NCBI RefSeq assembly: GCF_002799245.1
Contig: NZ_NEQV01000001.1
Coordinates: forward strand, 1,171,000-1,234,999
Direction of reading: 5' to 3'
Origin: Stenotrophomonas maltophilia
Lineage (GTDB): Bacteria; Pseudomonadota; Gammaproteobacteria; Xanthomonadales; Xanthomonadaceae
Length of the DNA: 64,000 nucleotides
The number at the start of each line of letters is the position of its first letter. Position 1 is the first letter of the stretch. Positions 7,983 through 16,105 of the stretch are shown in pieces. The notes under the pieces were generated by a model. That model saw only the letters and a program-made list of their open reading frames with translations, searched no databases and was not told where the DNA came from. The position numbers were made by a program, and so were the translations under genes.

Positions 7983-9074
7983 GTGGGTATCAGGGACGAA
8001 TTGCAGAACGTGATGGAACTGCAGCCTCAATACAGCTCATTACCGACAGCTGCCATGCAGGCGCGCGGCCAGATCATCAAGCATCAGCTGCCTAAGCTGA
8101 TTAGCGAGAACGCCGAGCAACTCCGCCTTGCATCAGATATCGAGCCGGGGGATTTTTTACTCGTTGGGCGTGATGGGATCGGCAGAAAGTCCCAAGTTCC
8201 GTGGGTTCGTTTTGCATCGGAAGCGCGCTCGCCTACCGCAACCGAGGGCTGGTATGTGGTGTGGCTGTTCCGCGAGGATGGCTCCGGCGTCTATCTAGCG
8301 GTCTCCCATGCTTCCACCGAGAAGATTGATGGCGACTTTATCAAGCGTTCCCCGGGCGAGACTCAGCGCCTAACCAGATGGGCCTTGGAGATACTTGAGA
8401 ATAACATCACCACGGATCCGCGACTGCTCAAATCAATGACTTTGGGCAACGGTTCTCTGGCAAAGGCTTACGAAAGCACCACAGCTGTTTCGTATTTCTA
8501 CGCCAAGGATCACGTTCCATCCGATGACCAACTGCGCGCCGACATGCTCACGATGGCGCGTCTACTGAAGAGCATCTATCGAGGCGAGCCGGCCCAGAAG
8601 CGTAGCGGCCAAACCTCACCGGATGTCATTGCAGTGGTCGAGGCGATCGAAGAGGCCGCCTCGGGTCGCAAGAAGTCTGGACAGGGCTTTGGGCTCACGC
8701 AGCCTCAGCGCCGTGCAGTGGAGTTGCGGGCGATGGCACTGGCCAAGGAGCACTTCGGCAGCGCAGGATATGAAATCAAGGATACGAGTGCCAACGCCCC
8801 TTACGATCTAGAGATTAGAAAGGAAGGCCAAGTTCACTACATCGAGGTGAAGGGAACCACCGGTGGATTGGGTGACATCGTGCTCACCAAGAACGAAGTG
8901 CAGCACCACCTAAAGCATCATCCGAACAACGGCCTGTTCGTCGTCCACGGCATCCAACTGCACTCGCACGACGGCGTACCCGTTTGCGCCGGCGGAACCG
9001 CGCACATTCAGCAGCCGTGGCGAATCTCAGATGCGAATCTGCAAGCTCTCGCCTATCGATATCGTATTGCGTAG
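7983..9074 (+). CDS. MrcB_N-DUF3883 protein, solitary type IV restriction-like nuclease candidate
   Basis: The protein has 363 residues. The N-terminal half (GDFLLVGRDGIG, VPWVRF, GWYVVWLF, GVYLAVSHAS) resembles the DNA-reading N-terminal domain of McrB-like proteins. The C-terminal part (about residues 245-340) is a DUF3883-type module with GYEIKDTSAN, PYDLEIR and YIEVKGTTGG, that is, an Asp...Glu-x-Lys arrangement like PD-(D/E)xK nucleases. Together they suggest a single-chain, modification-dependent endonuclease, though cleavage is not shown. The GTG at 7983 has a strong CAGGGGG site; a GTG at 7953 is in frame but lacks one. No helicase or methyltransferase partner is adjacent. Confidence 0.7.
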   Translation: MGIRDELQNVMELQPQYSSLPTAAMQARGQIIKHQLPKLISENAEQLRLASDIEPGDFLLVGRDGIGRKSQVPWVRFASEARSPTATEGWYVVWLFREDGSGVYLAVSHASTEKIDGDFIKRSPGETQRLTRWALEILENNITTDPRLLKSMTLGNGSLAKAYESTTAVSYFYAKDHVPSDDQLRADMLTMARLLKSIYRGEPAQKRSGQTSPDVIAVVEAIEEAASGRKKSGQGFGLTQPQRRAVELRAMALAKEHFGSAGYEIKDTSANAPYDLEIRKEGQVHYIEVKGTTGGLGDIVLTKNEVQHHLKHHPNNGLFVVHGIQLHSHDGVPVCAGGTAHIQQPWRISDANLQALAYRYRIA

Positions 9075-9124
9075 AACCCAACGAATCGGCCGCGCTTCTC
9101 TCAAGCGCGGCCGATGCTTGCTCG

Positions 9125-10270
9125 TTACAGCTGGATCCGCGCCACACTCTCGTCAGCGCCCTTGTCATCCTTCTCGCCGTTCTTGATGCTCACGAACAGC
9201 ACGTTGTTCTTCGCATCCAGCGCCAGGCTGTTCGGGTGGGTCGGCACCGTGTAGGTGGCCACCTTCTGGTAGCTGTCACTGTTGTAGGCGGTCACCGTAC
9301 CGGCTTCGCGGTTGGTCACGTACAGGCGCTTGCGCGGTGCGTCCAGCAGGATGCCCAGCGGGCCGGCGTCGGTGGGGATGCTGGCCAGTTCCTTGCCGGT
9401 GCTGCGGTCGAGCACCAGCACGCGCTGGCCTGGATGCTTGCTGACCAGGCCGCTGCTCTTGGCCTGGTAGCCCCGCAGGAATTCCGAGCCCTGGTCGGTC
9501 ACGAACAGGCGCTTGCCGGCCGGGTCCAGCGCGATGTTCATCGGCTGCTCGGCGGCGATCTTGTGCTGCGCCACCACCTTGTTCGAATCGGTGCCCACCA
9601 CCACCAGGTCGGCCAGCAGGTTGCTGGTGTAGACGCGCTTGTTGGCCGCATCCAGCGCCAGGCCCGGGGCCTTGGCATTGCCGAGGCCGTCGATGGTGTT
9701 GATCACCTTCAGCGTGGTGGTGTCGATCACGAACAGCACGCTGCTCACGTCCGGCTGGCTGCTGTGGCCGGTCACGTACAGGCGGTTGGCCGCGCTGTCG
9801 ACCACCAGCTCGCGCAGGTCGTGGGTGTAGGCAGCCTTGCCGTCCTTGCCGGTCTTCTTCTCCATCAGCTGGATGGTGCCGACGGGTTTGTTCTGTGCGG
9901 TGTCGACCACGGTCACCGACAGGTCCACGGTGTTGCCCACGTACAGGCGGTTGTGGGCGTCATCCAGCACCACGCCAAAGGCTTTGCGCTCCAGCGGAAT
10001 ACGGGTTTCCACGGCCAGCGTGGACGGGTTCAGGCGCAGCACCTGGGCCGGGCCCGCGTCATCGCCGAAGCCGCCGGAAGAGGCCACGAACACGGCGTTC
10101 TGCTTCGGGCTGTAGGCCAGCTCGTACAGGCCCTTGGCCACAGCCTGGCGCTGCACGGCGGTGGTGGCGCTGGCGGCAGGCGCGTTGTCGGCGAACGCCG
10201 AAGGCGCGCCGAGGCTGAGCGAAACGGCAACGGCCAACGCGGCCGAACGGAAGAGAGGGTTACGGAACAT
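9125..10270 (-). CDS. Periplasmic YncE-like beta-propeller protein
   Basis: The protein has 381 residues and starts with a signal peptide (MFRNPLFRSAALAVAVS, cleavage near AFADNAP). The rest is repeated beta-propeller blades marked by KRLYVT, NRLYVTG and KRVYTSN-type motifs with Leu-Asp before the next strand, as in YncE and related seven-bladed proteins. YncE is a periplasmic protein of uncertain role that can bind DNA; the role here is unknown. The ATG at 10270 is chosen because it starts the signal peptide. It lies downstream of the effector genes on the same strand but about 165 bases away, so co-transcription is uncertain. Confidence 0.75.
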   Translation of the reverse strand: MFRNPLFRSAALAVAVSLSLGAPSAFADNAPAASATTAVQRQAVAKGLYELAYSPKQNAVFVASSGGFGDDAGPAQVLRLNPSTLAVETRIPLERKAFGVVLDDAHNRLYVGNTVDLSVTVVDTAQNKPVGTIQLMEKKTGKDGKAAYTHDLRELVVDSAANRLYVTGHSSQPDVSSVLFVIDTTTLKVINTIDGLGNAKAPGLALDAANKRVYTSNLLADLVVVGTDSNKVVAQHKIAAEQPMNIALDPAGKRLFVTDQGSEFLRGYQAKSSGLVSKHPGQRVLVLDRSTGKELASIPTDAGPLGILLDAPRKRLYVTNREAGTVTAYNSDSYQKVATYTVPTHPNSLALDAKNNVLFVSIKNGEKDDKGADESVARIQL

Positions 10271-10435
10271 GCGAGCGTCCTTGAATGGGCACGGGAAGGT
10301 GTCCTGGCTCGCTGGGCCGTACTGCGACGGCCCGACCTGCATCTGTCTGCGCGGGTGGGCTGGCTGGGGTTGCGGGGGAATGGTAGCAGGTGGGGGGCGT
10401 GGCGTGCGCCTGCGCGGGCGTGGCAGGCGCGCGGA

Positions 10436-11362
10436 TTACTGCTCCTTCAACCGCAGCGAATCGGCCACATCGGTCTTGGCCGCCACCTCGGTGGCGATGC
10501 TGGCGCGGCGGTGGCCCGGGTCATCGCGGTCGCCCTGCACGATGAAGATGCTCTCGGCGGCGTGGCTGTTCCGGGTCGGCCGGCTGAGCAGCACGTGGTC
10601 CACGCGCGAGAGATTGTTCTGCTTGGCCAGCACCAGCAGGCTGGCACTGATGCGCTGGCTGGCGGCATCGAACGGGCGCCCGTGCGCCGCGTCCAGCTCG
10701 GCCACTTTCTGGATCAGCTGCGAGAACAGGCGATGGTCTGGATGCGAAGGATCCAGCAGCGTGCCGGCCACTTCGATCGGCGTCGGCGGCGGCTCATCGC
10801 TGGCACGGCCGCCCTGGCGATGATGCTCGGCCTCGCGCTCGGGCATCGCATGGTGGGTTTCGGCATTCAGATCGCTGCCCGGGAACGGCGCGGCAATGCA
10901 CTGGATTTCCGGCAGGTTGAACAGCACCGCGAACTCGCCCAGGTTGCTGCCGCCGTCCAGCGGTGCCGGCAGCGGATGCAGGCCGGCGTAATGCAGCGCC
11001 GCCCAGACGAAATCGCTGCAGCGATTGATGGTGGCCGGGCGATCCACATCGAATTCGAACTCGGCCGGTTCCTCGGCGAAATCACGCAGGCAGCCGTAGT
11101 GCTCCTCGGAGATTTCCAGGGTGCGGCTGTAGTACGGGTGCAGATGCTCGTCGGCATCGTCGTGGCGCACCTGCGCGTACTGCACGCCGGCATGGGTTTC
11201 GCCCGGCGCCTGGCGCGGCGGTGCGAAGCCGTAGCTGTGGGCCTCGTCGCCCGCCGCCACCTGCAGATACATATGGCCGCGCGGCGAAATGCCTCCGCTT
11301 TTCAGCGGGGTACCGGGGGCGGCCAGATAAAGCGTTGCGGTGTAGCGTGTTGCCTGCTCCAT
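10436..11362 (-). CDS. Putative X-T4SS effector: permuted papain-like domain plus XVIPCD
   Basis: The protein has 308 residues in two parts. Residues 5-140 form a domain with RGHMY (His30) followed much later by NRCSDFVWAAL (Cys115) at the start of a helix. His before Cys is the order seen in circularly permuted NlpC/P60 or papain-like enzymes, so an amidase or peptidase acting on the cell wall is a fair guess. Residues 200-308 are a clear XVIPCD (HPDHRLFSQL, GRPFDAASQRISASLLVLA, VDHVLLS, FIVQGDRDDPGH). It should be delivered into rival bacteria by the Xanthomonadales T4SS. It shares its N-terminal domain with the next gene upstream and has no immunity gene directly beside it. Confidence 0.72.
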   Translation of the reverse strand: MEQATRYTATLYLAAPGTPLKSGGISPRGHMYLQVAAGDEAHSYGFAPPRQAPGETHAGVQYAQVRHDDADEHLHPYYSRTLEISEEHYGCLRDFAEEPAEFEFDVDRPATINRCSDFVWAALHYAGLHPLPAPLDGGSNLGEFAVLFNLPEIQCIAAPFPGSDLNAETHHAMPEREAEHHRQGGRASDEPPPTPIEVAGTLLDPSHPDHRLFSQLIQKVAELDAAHGRPFDAASQRISASLLVLAKQNNLSRVDHVLLSRPTRNSHAAESIFIVQGDRDDPGHRRASIATEVAAKTDVADSLRLKEQ

Positions 11363-11475
11363 GCCTGTTCAGCCTTGATGGGTGCTGCGGTCCTGGCCGG
11401 ATGATCGCATAGGTGGGTTCGCGGGCAGGTGCAGAGCCCCGGCCGGGGCAGCCGTAATGCCTCTGTGTGGCGGCA

Positions 11476-12450
11476 CTAGCCCATCTGCATGCCGCCTGAC
11501 GTCTGCGTCGCCGCCTCACGTTGCTGCGTTTCCTGACGGGTCTGCTCAGTCACTCGCGTGTCGATCTGCTGACTGCGGGCCAGCCCCTCCTCAAGGCTTT
11601 GTTGAGGCTGGCTCAGATCCACCATGGCCCTGAAGCCAGGCGTCGTGCCCATCACGAAGATCTTCTCTTCCTGCAAAACCACATCGCGCAGCTGTTGCGG
11701 CCGGTGAATGCCGTTCTCGCGCGCGGCAACCATCGCCGACATCACCTGCGCATCGCTCACCCTCCCAGGCAAGTCCGATCGCATGCGATCAAACAGTTGC
11801 TGTGATTCCGGCGACAGTGCAGCCACGCGCTCCTGCGGCGGTAGTTCGCCTTCCACCTCGGTCAACAGCTTCTGCAATGTGGTTTGCTTCTTGGGGAGGG
11901 GATTCTCGTGCGTCGAATTGAGCTTGCTATCGGGGAACGGCTTGGGAATGCTCTTCAGCGCATCGATGTTCGGAAGCACCTTCATCGTCCCTTCGAAGCC
12001 GGGATCGGGCTTCTCGAGCTTAGGCCGCAGACCGGCCTGACCAAGGCCTGTCCATACGTAATCGACGCAGCTGTTCGACAGACCGTTGTAATAGAGATTG
12101 AAGCGGTCCTGATCGCGATTGACGCTCGCCTCGCCGTACGCCTTCAGTTTGTCGTACTGATCCTTGGTGATCTCGAGCGTGTGGGAAAACCGCGGGTTCT
12201 GGTAGGTCTCGAATTCCCCTTTGACCACATGCCCAGGCCCGGTGATCCCCGTCTTTATCGGTGAGAACCCATATCCGTCTTTCTTGTCACCATCGGCAAC
12301 CATGAAGTAGGCATGGCCCGCCGAAGATGAGTGGGTCGTGCCATCCTTGCCTGCAACAGGTGTGCCCGGGGCCGCGAGGTAGACCGTGACGGTGTAGGGG
12401 CCCTTCCTGCCTTCCTGGGATGCGGCTGCACTATTCGATTGACTGTCCAT
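11476..12450 (-). CDS. Putative X-T4SS effector paralogue with variant C-terminus
   Basis: The 324-residue protein repeats the N-terminal domain of its neighbour: YTVTVYLAAPGTP, AGHAYFMV (His46), SHTLEITKDQYDKL and SNSCVDYVW (Cys128). The C-terminal part differs from a standard XVIPCD. It has FDRMRSDLPGRVSD, AMVAARENGI, KIFVMGTTPGFRA and a Gln-rich tail. I recall this type at the end of other xanthomonad toxins, and it may be a second secretion-signal form. The start lies four bases after the stop of the lipoprotein gene, so the two are translated together. A bacterial amidase or peptidase toxin is inferred. Confidence 0.68.
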   Translation of the reverse strand: MDSQSNSAAASQEGRKGPYTVTVYLAAPGTPVAGKDGTTHSSSAGHAYFMVADGDKKDGYGFSPIKTGITGPGHVVKGEFETYQNPRFSHTLEITKDQYDKLKAYGEASVNRDQDRFNLYYNGLSNSCVDYVWTGLGQAGLRPKLEKPDPGFEGTMKVLPNIDALKSIPKPFPDSKLNSTHENPLPKKQTTLQKLLTEVEGELPPQERVAALSPESQQLFDRMRSDLPGRVSDAQVMSAMVAARENGIHRPQQLRDVVLQEEKIFVMGTTPGFRAMVDLSQPQQSLEEGLARSQQIDTRVTEQTRQETQQREAATQTSGGMQMG

Positions 12451-12454
12451 AGTC

Positions 12455-13078
12455 CTATTTCACGTTGTAGTTGGCGACAAGAAGCTCGATGTTGAGATGT
12501 GCAACTTCCGGGTTGCCCTGAAGGTTGGTCACCTTCAGCCGGTACTTCCCGGCCGTCAGGTCCCCCGCATCGGCACGGGCCACCTCGTATTCCCTGTACG
12601 CCAGTGACATGTCGTACTTTCCTGCGTTGACCAGACTGTTCGAATCCGCGCCGACGGCGCTCCTGTATTCGTACACATCGCCCTTGGCCGGTTGATATCG
12701 GCTGCCCTGCCAGACAGCAGGCAGATCACGATTCAATACATGCAGCGCGATGGGCGTTTCGGTGTCGCCCTCCAGCTTCCACAGCTGCACCTTCAGGGGA
12801 ATCCGGGCGTCTTCAAGGAAGTCGACATCTCCCGGCTTCATGTCCGGGCGCTTGGCGGGCCCACCGGTACGGAAGCCAATCAGGAACGTGCGAGGTTTGG
12901 GATCCTTCTCCCAAGGTGGCGGCAGCTCAAAACGCGCCTCTACCGTCGCGCCTGCGTGGACCAGGTCCATCGGCTTGGCAACGGGGAAGCCATCACCATA
13001 CATCTGGGGTGCCTGGGACCCACAGCCGCCCATAAGCAGGGGCAGTAGTACCATCCATGGCCTCAGTAGATATCGCAT
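12455..13078 (-). CDS. Lipoprotein, probable immunity protein for the linked effectors
   Basis: The protein has 207 residues: MRYLLRPWMVLLPLL leader, lipobox LMGGC with Cys near residue 19, then a soluble beta-rich domain (ATVEARFELPPPW, TFLIGFRT, YRLKVTNLQGN). Periplasmic lipoproteins are the usual immunity proteins of X-T4SS effectors that attack the wall, and this gene sits immediately before the effector gene with a four-base gap. The start at 13078 has GAGGAA before it; another ATG seven codons upstream would spoil the leader. It may belong to the DUF5625-type immunity lipoproteins, but I cannot confirm that. Confidence 0.7.
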   Translation of the reverse strand: MRYLLRPWMVLLPLLMGGCGSQAPQMYGDGFPVAKPMDLVHAGATVEARFELPPPWEKDPKPRTFLIGFRTGGPAKRPDMKPGDVDFLEDARIPLKVQLWKLEGDTETPIALHVLNRDLPAVWQGSRYQPAKGDVYEYRSAVGADSNSLVNAGKYDMSLAYREYEVARADAGDLTAGKYRLKVTNLQGNPEVAHLNIELLVANYNVK

Positions 13079-13211
13079 CCGTTCCTCACATTCGGGCACT
13101 CCCTTGTCAGCAATTTATACATCGCACCGGGCGGCAGGACCTGAACTGGCTTCACATAACCCCGGGGCGGGATGGGCATTCCTGCCAATGACCCCGGAAT
13201 GGAAACCACGC

Positions 13212-13637
13212 ATGCCCCGTTTGAACACCACCCTTGCACTGAACCTTGTTCTGATGCTGCTGGGCGCGACACCTGCCATGGCCATGGCAGCAGACCCACA
13301 GGTTTCCACCGAAGTGTTCGTAGAGCGCGGTGACAACCCCAGCTTCGAGCTGCAGCGGGCGCCTGCGGTTGTGTACTCGACGGCCCCCGCTACGCCGCCG
13401 GACACCTGGCTGCAGGCTCCCATGGAGGTGCTGCTGGTTGCGCAGTTGAATGCGCTGGGCCACGTTTCCAACGTGATGGTGGTGCGGTCCAGCGGACTGC
13501 GGCAGATTGATCGTGCGGCCTTTACCGCTGTGGACCAGTGGCGCTTCGAGCCAGTCGTGGTTGAGGTGGCTGCGGTGCCTGCGCGGGTTCGGGTGCGTGT
13601 GAGCTTCGCGGCCACGGCCGAGGCGCCGCCCGGCTGA
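13212..13637 (+). CDS. Exported protein with TonB C-terminal-like domain
   Basis: The protein has 141 residues. A signal peptide (LNLVLMLLGATPAMAMA) is followed by a domain built like the C-terminal part of TonB: VLLVAQLNALGHVSNVMVVRSSG, then DRAAFTAVDQWRFEP and RVRVRVSF. There is no transmembrane anchor or Pro-rich spacer, so it is not a functional TonB by itself. Free-standing domains of this type are common in xanthomonads. It diverges from the lipoprotein gene. The ATG at 13212 opens the signal peptide. Confidence 0.65.
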   Translation: MPRLNTTLALNLVLMLLGATPAMAMAADPQVSTEVFVERGDNPSFELQRAPAVVYSTAPATPPDTWLQAPMEVLLVAQLNALGHVSNVMVVRSSGLRQIDRAAFTAVDQWRFEPVVVEVAAVPARVRVRVSFAATAEAPPG

Positions 13638-13855
13638 AGCGCTGCTCCAATCTGTCGTAATTGGTCCTATGCCGTGGCCCTGGCTGCGGGCATCCCTGCA
13701 CTTGGGGCCAATAGCGCCAAGCCCCTGTAGACCGTTGCGGCGCAATCGCTTGCCGGCTTAACACCGTGTGCGACAATGCCGAAAGCGTCAGGACCGGTAG
13801 GCGCCGGTTCTGCAGTTTCTTGGCATTTCGCATCAGCGCGGGTACATCTTGGCAT

Positions 13856-14060
13856 GCCACCGAAAAAGGGTGGCGCGGGTGTCGAAAACCCGTTCTGTAG
13901 CGATGTGTTTACGCTTGTCAGCCGGCGTCGCCTTTGCGTGGCGCCGGCTGGCAATCCGTTCGCGTTCCATGGCGGGCGGTGCGTGGGGGTCTTCGGACCC
14001 ACCGGCTTCGCTACAGACCGGTTTTCGAGCCACGCATCGTCCGCCACCTTTATCGGTGGC
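13856..14060. repeat. Structured inverted-repeat element upstream of a small gene
   Basis: About 205 bases hold a nested set of hairpins. At each outer end is a GCCACC...GGTGGC stem (13856-13874 and 14043-14060). Inside these are two long, nearly matching inverted arms, GTCGAAAACCCGTTCTGTAG at 13881-13900 (continuing CGA) and its partner ending TTTTCGAGC at 14030. Inside again are two more hairpins: CAGCCGGCG...CGCCGGCTG at 13919-13950 and GTGGGGGTC-TTCG-GACCCAC at 13983-14002. It ends 30 bases before the next start codon and could be an RNA leader or a miniature mobile element. The 13638-13855 stretch before it shows nothing I can name. Confidence 0.7.
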
Positions 14061-14090
14061 GCTGCTGTCTGTCCTGTACGGAGCATTGCC

Positions 14091-14459
14091 ATGAACACAT
14101 CGGACTTCCGGTCCCTGCACACGCGGTTCGATCCGGTCGAGGCCGAAGCCGAGCGCGAACCGTCCGTCGATCCCAACACCTTCGTCGCCACGCTGCGCCG
14201 CATCGGCGCCGGTGCGGCAGCGGATGGCCAGCCCTGGCCGGAGCGGCATCAACTGCCTGGGCGCTGCCTGCAGCTGGCGGATGCGGATTGCGCGCTGGCC
14301 GGGCTGCGCGTGGTGGCCGAGCTGATGCTGGCTGCAGAGCGCACGCGGCAGAACGGTGCGCCCGAGGAGTACCTGGGGGATCGGGTGATGGAAGGGTTGA
14401 AGATGGCTTGTGTGGCGTTGACGGCGCAGGTGGGTGAGCGGTTGCAGGTGCGGGAGTAG
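14091..14459 (+). CDS. Small unknown protein behind the structured element
   Basis: The protein has 122 residues and no signal peptide or membrane segment. The N-terminal third is acidic and flexible (RFDPVEAEAEREPSVDP). The C-terminal half is two or three amphipathic helices (ALAGLRVVAELMLAAERTRQ, then GLKMACVALTAQVGERLQ). The layout reminds me of the small DUF3077/DUF6124 proteins of pseudomonads, but without sequence identity I can point to. A GGAG site lies eight bases before the ATG. Its TAG stop is part of a GTAG repeat head. Confidence 0.6.
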   Translation: MNTSDFRSLHTRFDPVEAEAEREPSVDPNTFVATLRRIGAGAAADGQPWPERHQLPGRCLQLADADCALAGLRVVAELMLAAERTRQNGAPEEYLGDRVMEGLKMACVALTAQVGERLQVRE

Positions 14460-14545
14460 AGCCGAGGGCTTGAATCTTAAGCAATAGGCTGCGGGCTGTC
14501 GTCGCGGCCCCATTGTTCGTTCGTCCCTGATCTGCAGGACTTCCA

Positions 14546-14902
14546 ATGAAGTCTCTGAGGTACGCAATACTGTATTTGGTAGCGCTGTTCGGTTCAGCGC
14601 GCGCCCACTTCCACCTGCCAAAAGGCGATCTGGAGCTGAAGACCTACCCCAAGGTTTCGGCTGCAGAGCTTGCTGTCATGCACTAGGAAGCCCTAAGCCT
14701 AGCGGCTGAAGATGCAGCCCTTGGTGCCGGACGCTTTGAAGCAAGGTACTTCGAGCTCACTTGCCGAGGTGAGCCCGCTCTGCTGGTGGACAACTCCTCA
14801 TCACAGTTGCTCTTCCTAGGCTTCATAGGCCGAGCCAGTGAGATGCCTTGCGTTCAACCTCTACTCCAACGCTGGAGCAGCCGACTACTTCCGGCCGACT
14901 AG
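14546..14902 (+). pseudogene. Exported-protein gene split by an in-frame TAG
   Basis: From the ATG at 14546 the frame encodes a signal peptide (MKSLRYAILYLVALFGSARA) and 26 more codons, then hits TAG at 14684-14686. The same frame continues without a further stop for 71 codons (EALSLAAEDAALGAGRFEA..., RYFELTCRGEPALLVD) to TAG at 14900. The downstream part has ordinary, protein-like composition. The likeliest reading is a gene of about 118 codons broken by a nonsense change (for example CAG or GAG to TAG). Family unknown. The 14903-15070 gap shows nothing I can name. Confidence 0.55.
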
Positions 14903-15070
14903 GTCTTTGCAACTGAACTCCACATACGAGACGTACCGACGGGCCTGAACAGTCTGCGGTTTGCGCTGACAGCGCTACGCTCTTTCGTCCCAAGCCATTA
15001 GCGACTCATTGTGTCGTTTACGACACACTTCCCCAAGGTCGCTACGTGCGGTCGCGGACAGGGGAAGGCT

Positions 15071-15862
15071 GTGAGTAGGTGGACTGAAGACGAACTGGCT
15101 GCTGCTGTTGAGGCGTATCGCCAACTGGAGGCCCGTCTTGCCAATGGATCAGCCCTTGAGAAGGCGAGGGTCTATCGGGAACTGGCGGCCCGCCATGGAC
15201 GTACGTCCAAGGCCTGGGAGTACCGCATGCAGAACATCTCCCATGTTCTGGATCAAGCAGGCATGTCTTATCTCCCTGGTCTTGTTCCAGCATCGAAGGT
15301 GGGTGCGAACGTTGAGCCGAAACTTGCCAAGCTCCTCGGGCTTTCTGATGAGACGCTCACGTCGGTCTCTGGTCCTACAAGGGGACTGTTGGAGCAGGAG
15401 GCCACAGCGGCGGAGGCATCTGGCAGTTTCTCCCCAACAGAAGGGGTGGACGAGAGGCAGCGTGTGCTGGCAGCTATCGTGCGGCGCCGCGGGCAGCCTG
15501 CCTTCCGTAAGGCACTGTTAGAGGCCTATGCGGGTCGATGTGCAATGACTGGATGCGATGTGGTTGACGCACTTGAAGCGGCCCATATCCGCCCGTACTC
15601 CGGCCGATCAAGCAATGTGATCAGTAATGGTCTACTGCTGCGAGCGGACATTCACACTCTTTTCGATCTGTATCTAATAAGTGTCGATGACACTTCATCG
15701 AAAATTGAGGTTGCTCCAAGCCTGCGACCATCCGCCTACGGAGAGCTTCAAGGACGTGAACTGCGACCCCCACAATCGGCACAATTCGCAGTAAGCACAG
15801 ACTCACTGAGGTGGCATCACTGTCAGTGCACTTGGACCCAAAGACTAAGCGGCCTTCCTTAG
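15071..15862 (+). CDS. HNH endonuclease
   Basis: The protein has 263 residues. The N-terminal 100 residues (RWTEDELAAAVEAYRQL, ARHGRTSKAWEYRMQNI) look like a helical DNA-binding part. The C-terminal part is an HNH module: FRKALLEAYAGRCAMTG (zinc or structural Cys), ALEAAHIRPYSG (catalytic His), NGLLLRADIHTLFD (Asn and metal His). Such genes occur as solitary restriction enzymes and in defence islands. The GTG at 15071 is chosen for its AGGGGAAGG site; a GTG at 15011 is in frame without one. It converges on the methyltransferase operon. A functional link to that operon is possible but unproven. Confidence 0.75.
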   Translation: MSRWTEDELAAAVEAYRQLEARLANGSALEKARVYRELAARHGRTSKAWEYRMQNISHVLDQAGMSYLPGLVPASKVGANVEPKLAKLLGLSDETLTSVSGPTRGLLEQEATAAEASGSFSPTEGVDERQRVLAAIVRRRGQPAFRKALLEAYAGRCAMTGCDVVDALEAAHIRPYSGRSSNVISNGLLLRADIHTLFDLYLISVDDTSSKIEVAPSLRPSAYGELQGRELRPPQSAQFAVSTDSLRWHHCQCTWTQRLSGLP

Positions 15863-16105
15863 ACACTTATTGATCGAAATGTCAGAAAATATTAGGCACT
15901 GCCGATAAACGCAAGAAATGCCACCGGCACACGATCGCCGCAGATTCCATATATTTTAGATTAAGTTTACGCTCGTCATATCGCATTTTTTACTAATGTG
16001 CGGGGAGGGCAACTTCCTCCCCGCAAACAACCAAACAGCCACCCTCAAAGAGCCCCCGCGTTATTCACGAAATATCTTACATATAGGGCGAAGATGAAAT
16101 TAATC

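Noticed and set aside
13856..14060. Inverted-repeat element considered as an integron attC site
   Set aside because: The ends lack the RYYYAAC/GTTRRRY core pairs, and there is no integrase or cassette array.
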